Origin: Mycobacterium lacus
GTDB lineage: Bacteria > Actinomycetota > Actinomycetes > Mycobacteriales > Mycobacteriaceae
DNA: 64,000 bases
Direction of reading: 5' to 3'
Assembly (NCBI RefSeq): GCF_010731535.1
Contig: NZ_AP022581.1
Span: 3,419,952 to 3,483,951, forward strand
In this document: positions 47,453 through 56,700 of the stretch, piece after piece
Layout of the letters: every line of letters starts with the position of its first letter
Numbering within the stretch: position 1 is the first letter of the stretch
Program-made: the position numbers and the translations under genes
Notes under the pieces: model-generated
The model's input: the letters and a program-made list of their open reading frames with translations, nothing else
The model's database searches: none
What the model was told of the DNA's origin: nothing

Positions 47453-47671
47453 ATGGGCGAGGCTGACGTGACCGGCACCCTCCGCGCGCGCCGACGACGG
47501 CGCACCGCGGCGATAGCCGGGATGACGCCGGTTGTGTCGATCTTGGTGGCAGTAGCAATCTATGTCGGTGCATGGGTGATTTCGTCCCCGATAGCGGGAC
47601 AACCACGCTCGCGCATCACTGCCGGAACTCATCATGGTGTGAGACTGATACCCGCTCGGAGCCGCCGGTAA
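47453..47671 (+). CDS. Possible small membrane protein (72 aa)
   Basis: This short frame has a basic N-terminal stretch (TLRARRRRRTAA), one predicted membrane helix (GMTPVVSILVAVAIYVGAWVI) and a basic tail. It is divergent from rsbW. A GTG at 47468 is an alternative start and no strong ribosome site is seen. It may be a chance frame. Confidence 0.3.
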   Translation: MGEADVTGTLRARRRRRTAAIAGMTPVVSILVAVAIYVGAWVISSPIAGQPRSRITAGTHHGVRLIPARSRR

Positions 47672-47690
47672 AACCCCCGCCGCGGGTTTT
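47670..47690. terminator. Short bidirectional terminator-like hairpin
   Basis: AAAACCC (47670-47676) and GGGTTTT (47684-47690) flank a GC loop, so the plus strand ends in a TTTT and the minus strand likewise. It lies downstream of usfY on the minus strand and at the end of the small plus-strand frame. Confidence 0.5.
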
Positions 47691-47827
47691 CCGTCGAGAT
47701 TTCGGAGGGGTCGGGGCGGTTCAGTAGAAGCCAGCCCGCCGGTCGCTGACGATTGGGCTGATGGTGCGACGTTCCACCCCACCACGTGAACGCAGCTTTC
47801 CCAATGGGTCCTGGCTAGGTCTTGGCG

Positions 47828-48139
47828 TCATGCAGCGCGCTGGCGCGGCCGGTTATCGGGATGTGCAGCGTACCACCGCTCCTCGAGGCGGGTCACACGG
47901 CGATGCTCCACGACGAACCACAGCGCTCCGGCAACCGATCCGAGCACGGCGATCAGCACCGTGGTGGTGAGCCACTCGTAGTGTCGGTAGCTGGCAGCTA
48001 CCGCCGTGCTGATCATCCCGAAAACTGCCACGACCAGCAGGATTAACCCGGGCCAGAAAAAGTTGTCCTTCATGACAATGCCGGCGTGCGGTTGCGTGGT
48101 CCGGGAATAGTCCGTTGGATCGTGATGCGTGTCTCCCAT
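47828..48139 (-). CDS. UsfY-like membrane protein
   Basis: The 103-residue protein matches the product of the gene next to sigF in M. tuberculosis (Rv3288c, usfY). It begins MGDTHHDPTDYSRTTQPHAG, has two membrane helices (FFWPGLILLVVAVFGMISTAVAA and LTTTVLIAVLGSVAGALWFVV) and ends with a basic tail. ATG 48139 follows GGAGA. It is shorter than the H37Rv protein (137 residues). The function is unknown. A SigF-like promoter lies about 40 bases upstream. Confidence 0.8.
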   Translation of the reverse strand: MGDTHHDPTDYSRTTQPHAGIVMKDNFFWPGLILLVVAVFGMISTAVAASYRHYEWLTTTVLIAVLGSVAGALWFVVEHRRVTRLEERWYAAHPDNRPRQRAA

Positions 48140-48175
48140 CACGTCTCCTCTCTCGTCGGACGAGACAACAAAATG

Positions 48176-48202
48176 CTACCCAGTTGGCGGACCCACCGAA
48201 AT
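48176..48202 (-). promoter_or_regulatory. SigF-type promoter candidate for usfY
   Basis: On the minus strand ATTT, 17 bases, then GGGTAG resembles the SigF consensus GTTT-N15-17-GGGTAT with one change in each box. The -10 box ends 37 bases before the ATG. Confidence 0.5.
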
Positions 48203-48345
48203 GCCGAATTCGCGCGGGCCAGGCGCGAAAGGGATGCGCTCCCGCTGGATAAGGTTGCGTTAGACGCTTTGGATGCCTTTGGACGCCAGCCGAATTTGCA
48301 CGGTGTCGCGCCTGCCGGGCTCTGATGTCTGTCGCCTCGATTCGG

Positions 48346-48726
48346 TCAGGTCGAGCGAGCGTCCTCGCGGGCGAACAGGTCGGGCAGTGAAATTGCCCCC
48401 ACCGTTGTCACCAGCCACACCACGACCGTCGTGGCCAACCAGGACGCAAAGCCGCGAATCGTGAGCCCGTGAGTCAATCCCGAAGCAAGAATCAACGCGA
48501 GGAGGGTCATTGCCAGGCCAGTGCCGCCAAGCAGCAGCGACGCATAACCATGGGGCAACTTCAGGATCAACAGCGACAGGACCGCCTGGGCTACCGAGAA
48601 CACCACCACGGCGACGATGAACCCCAACACCGACAACGAAACTTGGGGAACAACCCACGCCGCGACCAGCAGCCCGATCGCCCACGATCCCAGAAGCACA
48701 ACCGTGCGCAACAGGATTCGCCTCAT
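48346..48726 (-). CDS. Four-helix membrane protein of the phage-holin IV/Rv3289c type
   Basis: The 126-residue protein from ATG 48726 (MRRILLRTVVLLGSWAIG) has four hydrophobic segments: VLLGSWAIGLLVAAWVV, LGFIVAVVVFSVAQAVLSLLIL, ASLLLGGTGLAMTLLALILASGL and WLATTVVVWLVTTVGAISLPDLF. This is the small mycobacterial-membrane holin IV-like family and corresponds to Rv3289c. The function is unknown. Its position in the sigF locus suggests a stress-related role. Confidence 0.75.
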   Translation of the reverse strand: MRRILLRTVVLLGSWAIGLLVAAWVVPQVSLSVLGFIVAVVVFSVAQAVLSLLILKLPHGYASLLLGGTGLAMTLLALILASGLTHGLTIRGFASWLATTVVVWLVTTVGAISLPDLFAREDARST

Positions 48727-48957
48727 GGCAATGAGCGTAGATCTCGGGAACATGGCTTGTGAAGAACCGTGTCGACCCGTCGAAATGCCCGCTCGCCATG
48801 GCCGTGAACACATTGCTGGCAGGTACGCTGCGGCTTGCCCCGAGCGCAGACGGGTTGTGCCACATCAAGATAGGTTGCATAACAAATCCTGGTGCGCGTC
48901 GTCAGGCGCGCGGCGAAAGGCGAATATCGCTAACCGCGCGGACGGCATGGCACATTG

Positions 48958-48976
48958 TCGATAACGCGTTTATCGA
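48958..48976. promoter_or_regulatory. Palindrome TCGATAA-N5-TTATCGA with extra half-site and tandem repeat
   Basis: The 7-bp arms are perfect. Another TCGATAA follows at 49014-49020, and TAGCGACCC occurs twice in tandem at 48981 and 48992. The cluster sits 230 bases upstream of the holin-like gene and just after the end of the next membrane-protein gene. Confidence 0.4.
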
Positions 48977-49062
48977 GAGGTAGCGACCCAGTAGCGACCC
49001 GACAGATTTTGGCCTCGATAATGGGCGTGGCGTATTGCGCTCGCGGTCGCCGACCGCACCAC

Positions 49063-49446
49063 TCAGGGGGCCAGCACCGGGCCCGCGATAGGCCCGACAC
49101 CCATGGACAGCGTCAACACCATCAGCGTCAACAAGAACCAGCCGGCCCCGTGCCATCCCCACCAGGTGCCCCGCTCGCGCCACACGCGGTAGGTGCGCAG
49201 GAACGCCCACAGGCCCCCCGCGAACAGGATCAACGGCCCACCGAATGCCAGTAGCGTTCGCTGGGGCGGGCCGCAGGCGACGGTGTCCACGCCGGTTGGA
49301 CCGCAGGTACTGACCCACAACGCGGCCACGATGAGGAAGGCAACGCCGGCGACCGCCGCCACGACCGCGAACCGAATCGCGGCACGGACCTCGTTATCCT
49401 CCTGGCCCAAGCGATCACCACCGGATCGCTCATGAATTTTCTGCAT
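49063..49446 (-). CDS. Small membrane protein (127 aa), unknown function
   Basis: I do not recognise this protein. After a charged N-terminus (MQKIHERSGGDRLGQEDNE) it has three membrane helices: [39 protein letters not shown] and WFLLTLMVLTLSMGVGPIAG, with two cysteines (CGP, ACGPPQ) in the first outside loop that could form a disulfide. GAGG lies 7 bases before the ATG. It sits between the holin-like gene and lat. Confidence 0.65.
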   Translation of the reverse strand: MQKIHERSGGDRLGQEDNEVRAAIRFAVVAAVAGVAFLIVAALWVSTCGPTGVDTVACGPPQRTLLAFGGPLILFAGGLWAFLRTYRVWRERGTWWGWHGAGWFLLTLMVLTLSMGVGPIAGPVLAP

Positions 49447-49567
49447 CGGCGGAACCTCTAACTCGCGTTCGGCTGCACTGAATCCATCGCTAGGCGGCTG
49501 GCTTTAGTTACCGGCGCTTGATGCCGGGCCACATACCCCGTTATAAGCAAGGTAAACGGCTCGCGGC

Positions 49568-50911
49568 TCATCTCACAGCCCGTCCCATCGACGCCACCGC
49601 GCCACGCACGCCGGCTATCGCCGCATCGATCTCGGAGAGCGAAACGGTCAGGGCAGGACGGAAGCGCACGCCGTCGTCACCGCAGGGCAGCACGATCACC
49701 CCGCGTTGCCATAGCAGGCGGATCAGCTCGTCGCGCTCGGCGGTGGAAGGCAGGCTGAACGCACACATCAGGCCGCGGCCGCGCGGATCGAGAACGACTC
49801 CCGGGAAGTCATCGGCGAGTTCGTCGAGCTTGCTACGAAGGTAGCGGCCCCGCTCGGCGGCGCGGTCGAACAGACCCTCGGCCTCGATCACCTCCAGGAT
49901 GCGGCGGGCGCGCACCATGTCGGCGAGATTGCCGCCCCATGTCGAGTTGAGCCGGGAGGCGACGGCGAACACATTGTCGGCGATCTCGTCGACCCGGCGC
50001 CCCGCCATCACGCCGCACACCTGAGTCTTCTTGCCGAACGCCACCACATCGGGTTCAACACCCAATTGCTGGTAGGCCCACGGCGTCCCGGTCATCCCGC
50101 AGCCGGTCTGCACCTCGTCGAAGATCAGCAGGGCGTCGTGTTCGTCGCACAACTCGCGCATCGCGGCGAAGAACTCGGGCCGGAAGTGCCGGTCACCGCC
50201 TTCGCCTTGGATGGGTTCGGCGATAAAGCACGCGATGTCGTGTGGGTGCGCGTCGAATGCCGCGCGGGCCTGGCGCGCCGCCTCGGCTTCCAGCGCGTCC
50301 ATGTCGGCTCCGGGCCGGATATAGGGCGCGTCGATGCGTGGCCAGTCGAATTTCGGGAAGCGCGCCACGGCGGCGGGTTTGGTGTTGGTCAGCGACAGGG
50401 TGTAGCCGCTGCGGCCGTGAAATGCCCCGCGCAAGTGCAGCACCCGGGTGCCGAGCCTCGGGTCGATGCCGTGCGCCTCGTTGTGCCGGCTCTTCCAGTC
50501 GAACGCGGCCTTGAGCGCGTTCTCTACCGCCAATGCGCCGCCCTCGACGAAGAACAGGTGCGGTAGCGCCGGGTCGCCCAGGACGCGTGCGAAGGTGTCG
50601 ACGAACCGGGCCATCGCCACCGTGGAGACGTCGGAGTTGCTGGGCTTGTTGAGTGCGGCTTCGATGAGCTCGGCGCGGAATTCTTCGTCGTCGGCCAGCG
50701 CCGGGTGATTCATGCCCAGCGCCGACGACGCGACGAAGGTGAACATGTCGAGATAGCGCCGACCGTCACGGGCGTCGACCAGATGCGAACCGGATGACCG
50801 CGCCAGATCGAGCACCAGGTCGAGGCCGTCGAGAAGAATGCTGCGCGCCAGCACCTCGTGGACCCGGTCGGCTGCCACATGTTGGCCGGCACGTGTCGGA
50901 GCAGCGGTCAT
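49568..50911 (-). CDS. lat: L-lysine epsilon-aminotransferase
   Basis: Lat moves the epsilon-amino group of lysine to 2-oxoglutarate, giving aminoadipate semialdehyde. It is a class III PLP enzyme, strongly induced in starved M. tuberculosis. The 447-residue protein has HLFFVEGGALAVENALKAA, HLRGAFHGRSGYTLSLTN, the cofactor Asp in LLIFDEVQTGCGMTG and the Schiff-base lysine in FGKKTQVCG (Lys294-Lys295). It corresponds to Rv3290c. LrpA upstream and Pcd across the divergent region complete the pathway. Confidence 0.95.
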   Translation of the reverse strand: MTAAPTRAGQHVAADRVHEVLARSILLDGLDLVLDLARSSGSHLVDARDGRRYLDMFTFVASSALGMNHPALADDEEFRAELIEAALNKPSNSDVSTVAMARFVDTFARVLGDPALPHLFFVEGGALAVENALKAAFDWKSRHNEAHGIDPRLGTRVLHLRGAFHGRSGYTLSLTNTKPAAVARFPKFDWPRIDAPYIRPGADMDALEAEAARQARAAFDAHPHDIACFIAEPIQGEGGDRHFRPEFFAAMRELCDEHDALLIFDEVQTGCGMTGTPWAYQQLGVEPDVVAFGKKTQVCGVMAGRRVDEIADNVFAVASRLNSTWGGNLADMVRARRILEVIEAEGLFDRAAERGRYLRSKLDELADDFPGVVLDPRGRGLMCAFSLPSTAERDELIRLLWQRGVIVLPCGDDGVRFRPALTVSLSEIDAAIAGVRGAVASMGRAVR

Positions 50912-50963
50912 GACGCCATGATAGCTAGATTTTTACGAAACTCTGACGGCTATGCAGGAAAGA

Positions 50964-51416
50964 TTATGGTACATACTGCCGATCGCTGTAAAAAGTGTTC
51001 AATATGATGGTGCTCCGGGTCTGTACGTTCGCGGTGGTCCTGATCCGGCGCAGGAGGTCCTCGAGCGTTCGCGCGGACTCGACGCGAACCAGCAGGATGT
51101 AGCTCTCTTCTCCGGCCACCGAATGACACGACTCGATCTCCGCGATGTGTTCCAGGAGGGCGGGAGCATCATCGGGTTGAGACGGATCAAGAGGAGTGAT
51201 GGCCACGAACGCCGACAGAAAGTGCCCGACCGCCTCCGGGTTGATCCGCGCCGCATACCCCGTCACCACGCCGCGTGACTCGAGCCTGCGCACCCGCGAC
51301 TGGACCGCCGAGATCGACAGGCCGGCGCTCGTGGCCAACTCCGACAGCGTCGCGCGTCCGTTGGCGACCAGCTCGCGCATCAGGATCCGGTCGATATCGT
51401 CGAGCGTCTCACCCAT
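50964..51416 (-). CDS. lrpA: Lrp/AsnC-family regulator LrpA
   Basis: The 150-residue protein equals Rv3291c in length. It has an N-terminal winged HTH (DDIDRILMRELVANGRATLS, AGLSISAVQSRVRRLESRGVV) and a C-terminal RAM (ACT-like) domain. The M. tuberculosis protein forms an octamer, binds amino acids including lysine, and controls lat. It is 52 bases upstream of lat and divergent from pcd with 85 bases between, so it probably controls both. Confidence 0.94.
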   Translation of the reverse strand: MGETLDDIDRILMRELVANGRATLSELATSAGLSISAVQSRVRRLESRGVVTGYAARINPEAVGHFLSAFVAITPLDPSQPDDAPALLEHIAEIESCHSVAGEESYILLVRVESARTLEDLLRRIRTTANVQTRSTIILNTFYSDRQYVP

Positions 51417-51501
51417 GGCCGGAGACTATCGCAGTGACGGCTCAGCAAACGGCGCGCGATGAGCCGCCCGAAGAGGCTAGCGATGAGGAGGAGGCGTCTG
51501 G

Positions 51502-53013
51502 ATGACCACTCACGACCTACGCGCCCGGGTACTCAAGGCCTTCGAGGAGATCGGCGTTGCCGTCGGCCTTGGCGAGCCGGGCGAGCACGGCCTGCCGGCC
51601 AGCACACCGATCACCGGCGAGGTACTCTTCACCGTCGCCGAGACCACGGCCGAACAGGCTGACCACACGATTACCGCTGCCGCGCAGGCCTTTTCGGCGT
51701 GGCGCGCGACGCCGGCCCCGGTGCGCGGCGCACTGGTGGCCCGGCTCGGCGAGCTGCTCACCGCGCACAAGAACGACCTCGCGAGTTTGGTGACGGCCGA
51801 GGTCGGCAAGATCACCTCCGAGGCGCTGGGCGAGGTGCAGGAGATGATCGACATCTGCCAGTTCGCCGTCGGCCTGTCGCGTCAGCTCTACGGCCGGACC
51901 ATCGCCTCCGAGCGCCCCGGGCACCGGCTCATGGAGACCTGGCATCCGCTCGGGGTGGTGGGTGTGCTCACCGCGTTCAATTTCCCGGTCGCGGTCTGGG
52001 CCTGGAACGCCGCCGTCGCGCTGGTGTGCGGGGACACCGTGGTGTGGAAACCCTCCGAGCTGACGCCGTTGACGGGGCTGGCCTGCCAGGCGCTGCTGAC
52101 CCGGGCCGCCGCCGACGTCGGCGCGCCGCCCGCGGTTGGTGGGCTGCTGCTGGGCGGCCGCGACCTTGGCGGGCGGCTCGTCGATGACCCACGGATCGCG
52201 TTGTTGTCGGCGACCGGTTCGGTGCGGATGGGCGAGCACGTCGGGCCCCGCGTGGCCCGCCGCTTCGGGCGGGCACTGCTGGAGTTGGGCGGCAATAACG
52301 CGGCGATCGTGACGCCGTCGGCCGACCTGGAGCTGGCGGTGCGCGCCATCGTGTTCGCCGCCGCCGGCACCGCCGGGCAACGCTGCACCAGCCTGCGCCG
52401 GCTGATCGTGCACCGCGCGGTCGCCGACGATGTTGTCGCCCGCGTCGTGGCCGCCTACCGGCAACTGCCGATCGGCGATCCGGCGGCCCCGGACACGCTG
52501 ATCGGCCCGCTCATCCACGAGACCGCCTACCGCGACATGGTGGGCGCACTGGAACAGGCCCGCGCCGACGGCGGCGAGGTCATCGGCGGGGAACGCCGCC
52601 GGGTCGGTCTCCCGAACGCCTACTACGTCGAACCCGCTGTGGTCCGGATGCCGTCGCAAACCGACATCGTGGCGACCGAAACGTTCGCGCCCATCCTGTA
52701 CGTCCTGACCTACGACGACCTGGACGCGGCAATAGCACTCAACAACGCTGTGCCACAAGGGCTTTCGTCGGCGATCTTTACCACCGACCTGCGCGAGGCC
52801 GAACGTTTCCTGGACGGATCGGACTGCGGTATCGCCAACGTCAACATCGGCACGTCCGGCGCCGAGATCGGCGGCGCGTTCGGCGGCGAGAAGCAAACCG
52901 GCGGCGGGCGCGAGTCGGGTTCGGACGCGTGGAAGGCATACATGCGCCGCGCCACCAACACCGTCAACTACTCGAACGAGCTGCCGCTGGCGCAGGGCGT
53001 GGTGTTCGGTTGA
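51502..53013 (+). CDS. pcd: Aminoadipate-semialdehyde (piperideine-6-carboxylate) dehydrogenase
   Basis: Pcd oxidises the product of Lat to alpha-aminoadipate. The 503-residue aldehyde dehydrogenase has catalytic Cys295 in GQRCTSLRR and general base Glu261 in LLELGGNNA, plus FNFPVAVWAWNAAVALVCGD and ATGSVRMGEHVGPRVARRFG. The GGAGG before ATG 51502 supports the start. It corresponds to Rv3293. H37Rv has Rv3292 between lrpA and pcd; here it is missing. Confidence 0.93.
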   Translation: MTTHDLRARVLKAFEEIGVAVGLGEPGEHGLPASTPITGEVLFTVAETTAEQADHTITAAAQAFSAWRATPAPVRGALVARLGELLTAHKNDLASLVTAEVGKITSEALGEVQEMIDICQFAVGLSRQLYGRTIASERPGHRLMETWHPLGVVGVLTAFNFPVAVWAWNAAVALVCGDTVVWKPSELTPLTGLACQALLTRAAADVGAPPAVGGLLLGGRDLGGRLVDDPRIALLSATGSVRMGEHVGPRVARRFGRALLELGGNNAAIVTPSADLELAVRAIVFAAAGTAGQRCTSLRRLIVHRAVADDVVARVVAAYRQLPIGDPAAPDTLIGPLIHETAYRDMVGALEQARADGGEVIGGERRRVGLPNAYYVEPAVVRMPSQTDIVATETFAPILYVLTYDDLDAAIALNNAVPQGLSSAIFTTDLREAERFLDGSDCGIANVNIGTSGAEIGGAFGGEKQTGGGRESGSDAWKAYMRRATNTVNYSNELPLAQGVVFG

Positions 53014-53061
53014 GCCCGCGGCGTAGCGGCGGTCACACCCCGCGTGAGTAATATCTGTCAC

Positions 53062-53733
53062 ATGGCGACGGCCCGGAGGCGGTTATCCCCCGAGGATAGA
53101 CGCGCTGAACTGCTCGCCCTGGGGGCGGAGGTCTTCGGGAAGCGGCCCTACGACGAGGTCCGCATCGATGAGATCGCAGAGCGAGCCGGGGTGTCGCGAG
53201 CGCTCATGTACCACTACTTCCCCGACAAGCGGGCGTTCTTTGCCGCGGTCGTCAAGGACGAGGCCGACCGGCTGTATGCGGCCACCAACATCCAGCCTCC
53301 CCCGGGCATGACGATGTTCGAAGAGATTCGGACCGGCGTCTTGGCGTACATGGCGTACCACCAACAGAATCCGGAAGCCGCGTGGGCCGCATACGTCGGC
53401 CTCGGCCGGTCCGACCCGGTTCTGCTCGGCATCGACGACGAAGCCAAGAACCGCCAAATGGAACACATCATGACCCGCATCGGCGAGGTGGTGGGCGCGA
53501 CCGGGGGCAGCACGCTGGAGCCCGATGTCGAGCGCGACCTGAGGGTGATCATTCACGGCTGGATCTCGTTCACCTTCGAAATATGCCGCCAGCGGATCAT
53601 GGACCCCACGACCGACGCCGAGCGGCTCGCCGACGCCTGTGCGCACACGCTCCTGGATGCGATCGCCCGGGTGCCGGAGATTCCGATCGAGCTGGCCGAC
53701 GCGATGGCGACCGCGCGCCATCTCCCGCAGTAG
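53062..53733 (+). CDS. TetR-family transcriptional regulator
   Basis: The 223-residue regulator corresponds to Rv3295. The HTH at residues ~15-60 includes AELLALGAEVFGKRPYDEVR and IAERAGVSRALMYHYFPDKR. The C-terminal domain is of unknown ligand. ATG 53062 follows the sequence GTGAGTAATATCTGTCAC, whose GTGA/TCAC ends may form part of a self-binding site. It lies 33 bases before the lhr start on the same strand and may share its transcript. Confidence 0.88.
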   Translation: MATARRRLSPEDRRAELLALGAEVFGKRPYDEVRIDEIAERAGVSRALMYHYFPDKRAFFAAVVKDEADRLYAATNIQPPPGMTMFEEIRTGVLAYMAYHQQNPEAAWAAYVGLGRSDPVLLGIDDEAKNRQMEHIMTRIGEVVGATGGSTLEPDVERDLRVIIHGWISFTFEICRQRIMDPTTDAERLADACAHTLLDAIARVPEIPIELADAMATARHLPQ

Positions 53734-53766
53734 TTTTTTGTCGGCGCCCGTTGGCACCATGACAAG

Positions 53767-56700
53767 GTGAGCTCCGAAGCACTGGGCCGGTTCAGCGCGA
53801 TCACCCGCGACTGGTTTTCGGCCACCTTCGCCGCGCCCACGACCGCGCAGGCCAACGCCTGGGCCGCGATCGCCGACGGCGATGACACCCTGGTCGTCGC
53901 GCCGACCGGATCGGGTAAGACGCTGGCCGCATTCCTGTGGGCATTGGATAGCCTGGCCGCCACGCCCGACCGGGCGGCCGGCACCCGGGTGCTGTACGTG
54001 TCCCCACTCAAGGCGCTGGCGGTCGACGTCGAACGCAACCTGCGCACCCCGCTGGCGGGGCTGACCCGGCTGGCCGAACGCCGGGGTCTGCCCGTGCCCG
54101 ATATCGCCGTGGGGGTCCGATCGGGTGATACCCCGCCCGCACTGCGCCGCCAGCTCATCGCCCGGCCGCCCGACGTGCTGATCACCACCCCGGAGTCGCT
54201 GTTCTTGATGCTGACTTCGGCCGCCCGTGACACCCTGGCCGGCGTTCAGACCGTCATCGTCGACGAGATCCACGCCATCGCCGCCACCAAGCGCGGCGCG
54301 CACCTGGCGCTGTCGCTGGAGCGGCTGGACGACCTGGCTCGGGGCCGGCGTCGGGGGCGCCGGGCGCAGCGCATCGGGCTGTCGGCGACGGTACGCCCGC
54401 CCGGAGAACTCGCGCGGTTCCTGTCCGGGCAGTCACCGACCACCATCGTGGCTCCGCGAGCGGCCAAAACCGTCGAGTTGTCGGTGCTGGTTCCGGTGCC
54501 CGACATGGCCAATATGGCCAACAACACCATCTGGCCCGATGTGGAGGCGCGGCTGGTCGATCTCATCGAGTCGCACAACTCGACCATCGTGTTCGCCAAC
54601 TCGCGACGGCTGGCCGAGCGACTCACCGCACGGCTCAACGAAATTCACGCCGAACGCTGCGGTGTGGCGCTAACGCCGGAAGCTAACCCGCAGGTCGCCG
54701 GCGGCGCCCCGGCCCACATCATGGGCAGCGGCCAGACCTTCGGCGCGCCGCCGGTGCTGGCCCGCGCCCATCACGGCTCGGTGAGCAAGGAGCAGCGCGC
54801 CATGGTCGAAGAGGACCTCAAGCGTGGGCAGCTCAGGGCGGTGGTGGCGACGTCGAGCCTCGAGCTCGGCATCGACATGGGCGCCGTCGATCTGGTGATC
54901 CACGTGGAGGCACCGCCGTCGGTGGCCAGCGGCCTGCAACGCATCGGGCGGGCCGGTCATCAGGTCGGTGAGATCTCGCGTGGGGTGCTGTTTCCCAAGC
55001 ATCGCACCGATCTGCTCGGTTGCGCGGTGAGCGTGCAGCGCATGCTCGCCGGCGAGATCGAGACCATGCGGGTGCCCACCAACCCGCTCGACATTCTGGC
55101 GCAACACACGGTGGCTGCCGCCGCGCTGGAACCGCTGAACGCCGACGCGTGGTTCGACACCGTGCGGCGAGCCGCCCCGTTCGCGACGCTGCCGCGCAGC
55201 GTATTCGAGGCCACCCTGGACCTGCTGTCCGGCAAGTACCCGTCCACCGAGTTCGCCGAGCTGCGGCCGCGGCTGGTCTACGACCGCGATACCGGCACGC
55301 TGACCGCCCGGCCCGGCGCGCAGCGGCTGGCCGTCACCTCCGGTGGCGCCATCCCCGACCGTGGGCTGTTCACGGTGTGGCTGGCCACCGAAAAGCCTTC
55401 GCGGGTAGGCGAACTCGACGAGGAGATGGTTTACGAGTCGCGCCCCGGGGACGTCATCTCGCTGGGAGCCACCAGCTGGCGGATCACCGAGATCACCCAC
55501 GACAGGGTGCTGGTGCTCCCGGCGCCGGGCCAGCCCGCCCGGTTGCCGTTCTGGCGCGGCGACGACGTCGGCCGCCCGGCCGAGCTCGGCGCCGCGCTCG
55601 GCGCGTTCACCGCCGAGCTGGCCGGCCTGGACCGCAACGCATTCGGCAAGCGTTGTGCGGGTTTGGGTTTCGACGACTACGCGACCGAAAACCTGCGGGT
55701 CCTGTTGGACGACCAGCGCACCGCCACGGGCGTGGTGCCCACCGACTCCACACTGCTGGTCGAGCGGTTCCGCGACGAGCTCGGCGATTGGCGGGTGATA
55801 TTGCACTCGCCGTACGGGCTGCGGGTGCACGGACCGCTGGCGCTGGCGGTGGGCCGGCGGCTGCGCGAACGCTACGGCCTCGACGAGAAGCCGACGGCCT
55901 TCGACGACGGGATCGTGGTGCGGTTCCCCGATTCCGGAGACGCCCCGCCCGGTGCGGAGTTGTTCGTCTTCGACGCCGACGAGATCGACCCGATCGTCAC
56001 CGCCGAAGTGGGCGGTTCAGCGCTGTTCGCGTCGCGGTTCCGGGAATGCGCGGCCCGGGCTCTGCTGCTGCCCCGCAGGCACCCCGGCCGCCGCTCGCCG
56101 CTATGGCACCAGCGCCAGCGGGCCGCCCAATTGCTGGAAGTGGCGCGCAAATACCCCGACTTCCCCGTCGTGCTGGAGACGGTCCGCGAGTGCCTCCAGG
56201 ATGTCTACGACGTCCCGACCCTGGTGCGGCTGATCAGCGAGATCGCCCAGCGCAGGGTGCGTGTGCTCGAGACCGAAACCGCGAGACCGTCCCCGTTCGC
56301 GGCGTCGCTGTTGTTCGGGTATGTCGGCGCGTTCATGTACGAGGGCGACTCGCCGCTGGCCGAGCGCCGCGCCGCGGCGCTGTCGCTGGACAGCACCCTG
56401 CTGGCCGAGCTGCTCGGCCGCGTCGAGCTGCGCGAGCTGCTCGATCCCGAGGTCATCGCGGCGACCGGCCGCCAGCTGCAGCACCTGTCGGCCGACCGGC
56501 TCGCCCGAGACGCCGAAGGGGTAGCGGATCTGCTGCGGCTGCTGGGTCCGCTGACCGAGGACGAGCTCGGCGCCCGGGCCAGGGTGTCCGATGTTGGCGG
56601 GTGGCTACAGGGCCTGCGCGCCGCCAGGCGCGCGCTGACGGTGTCATTCGCCGGCCGAAGCTGGTGGGTGGCCGTCGAAGACATCGGCCGGCTGCGCGAT

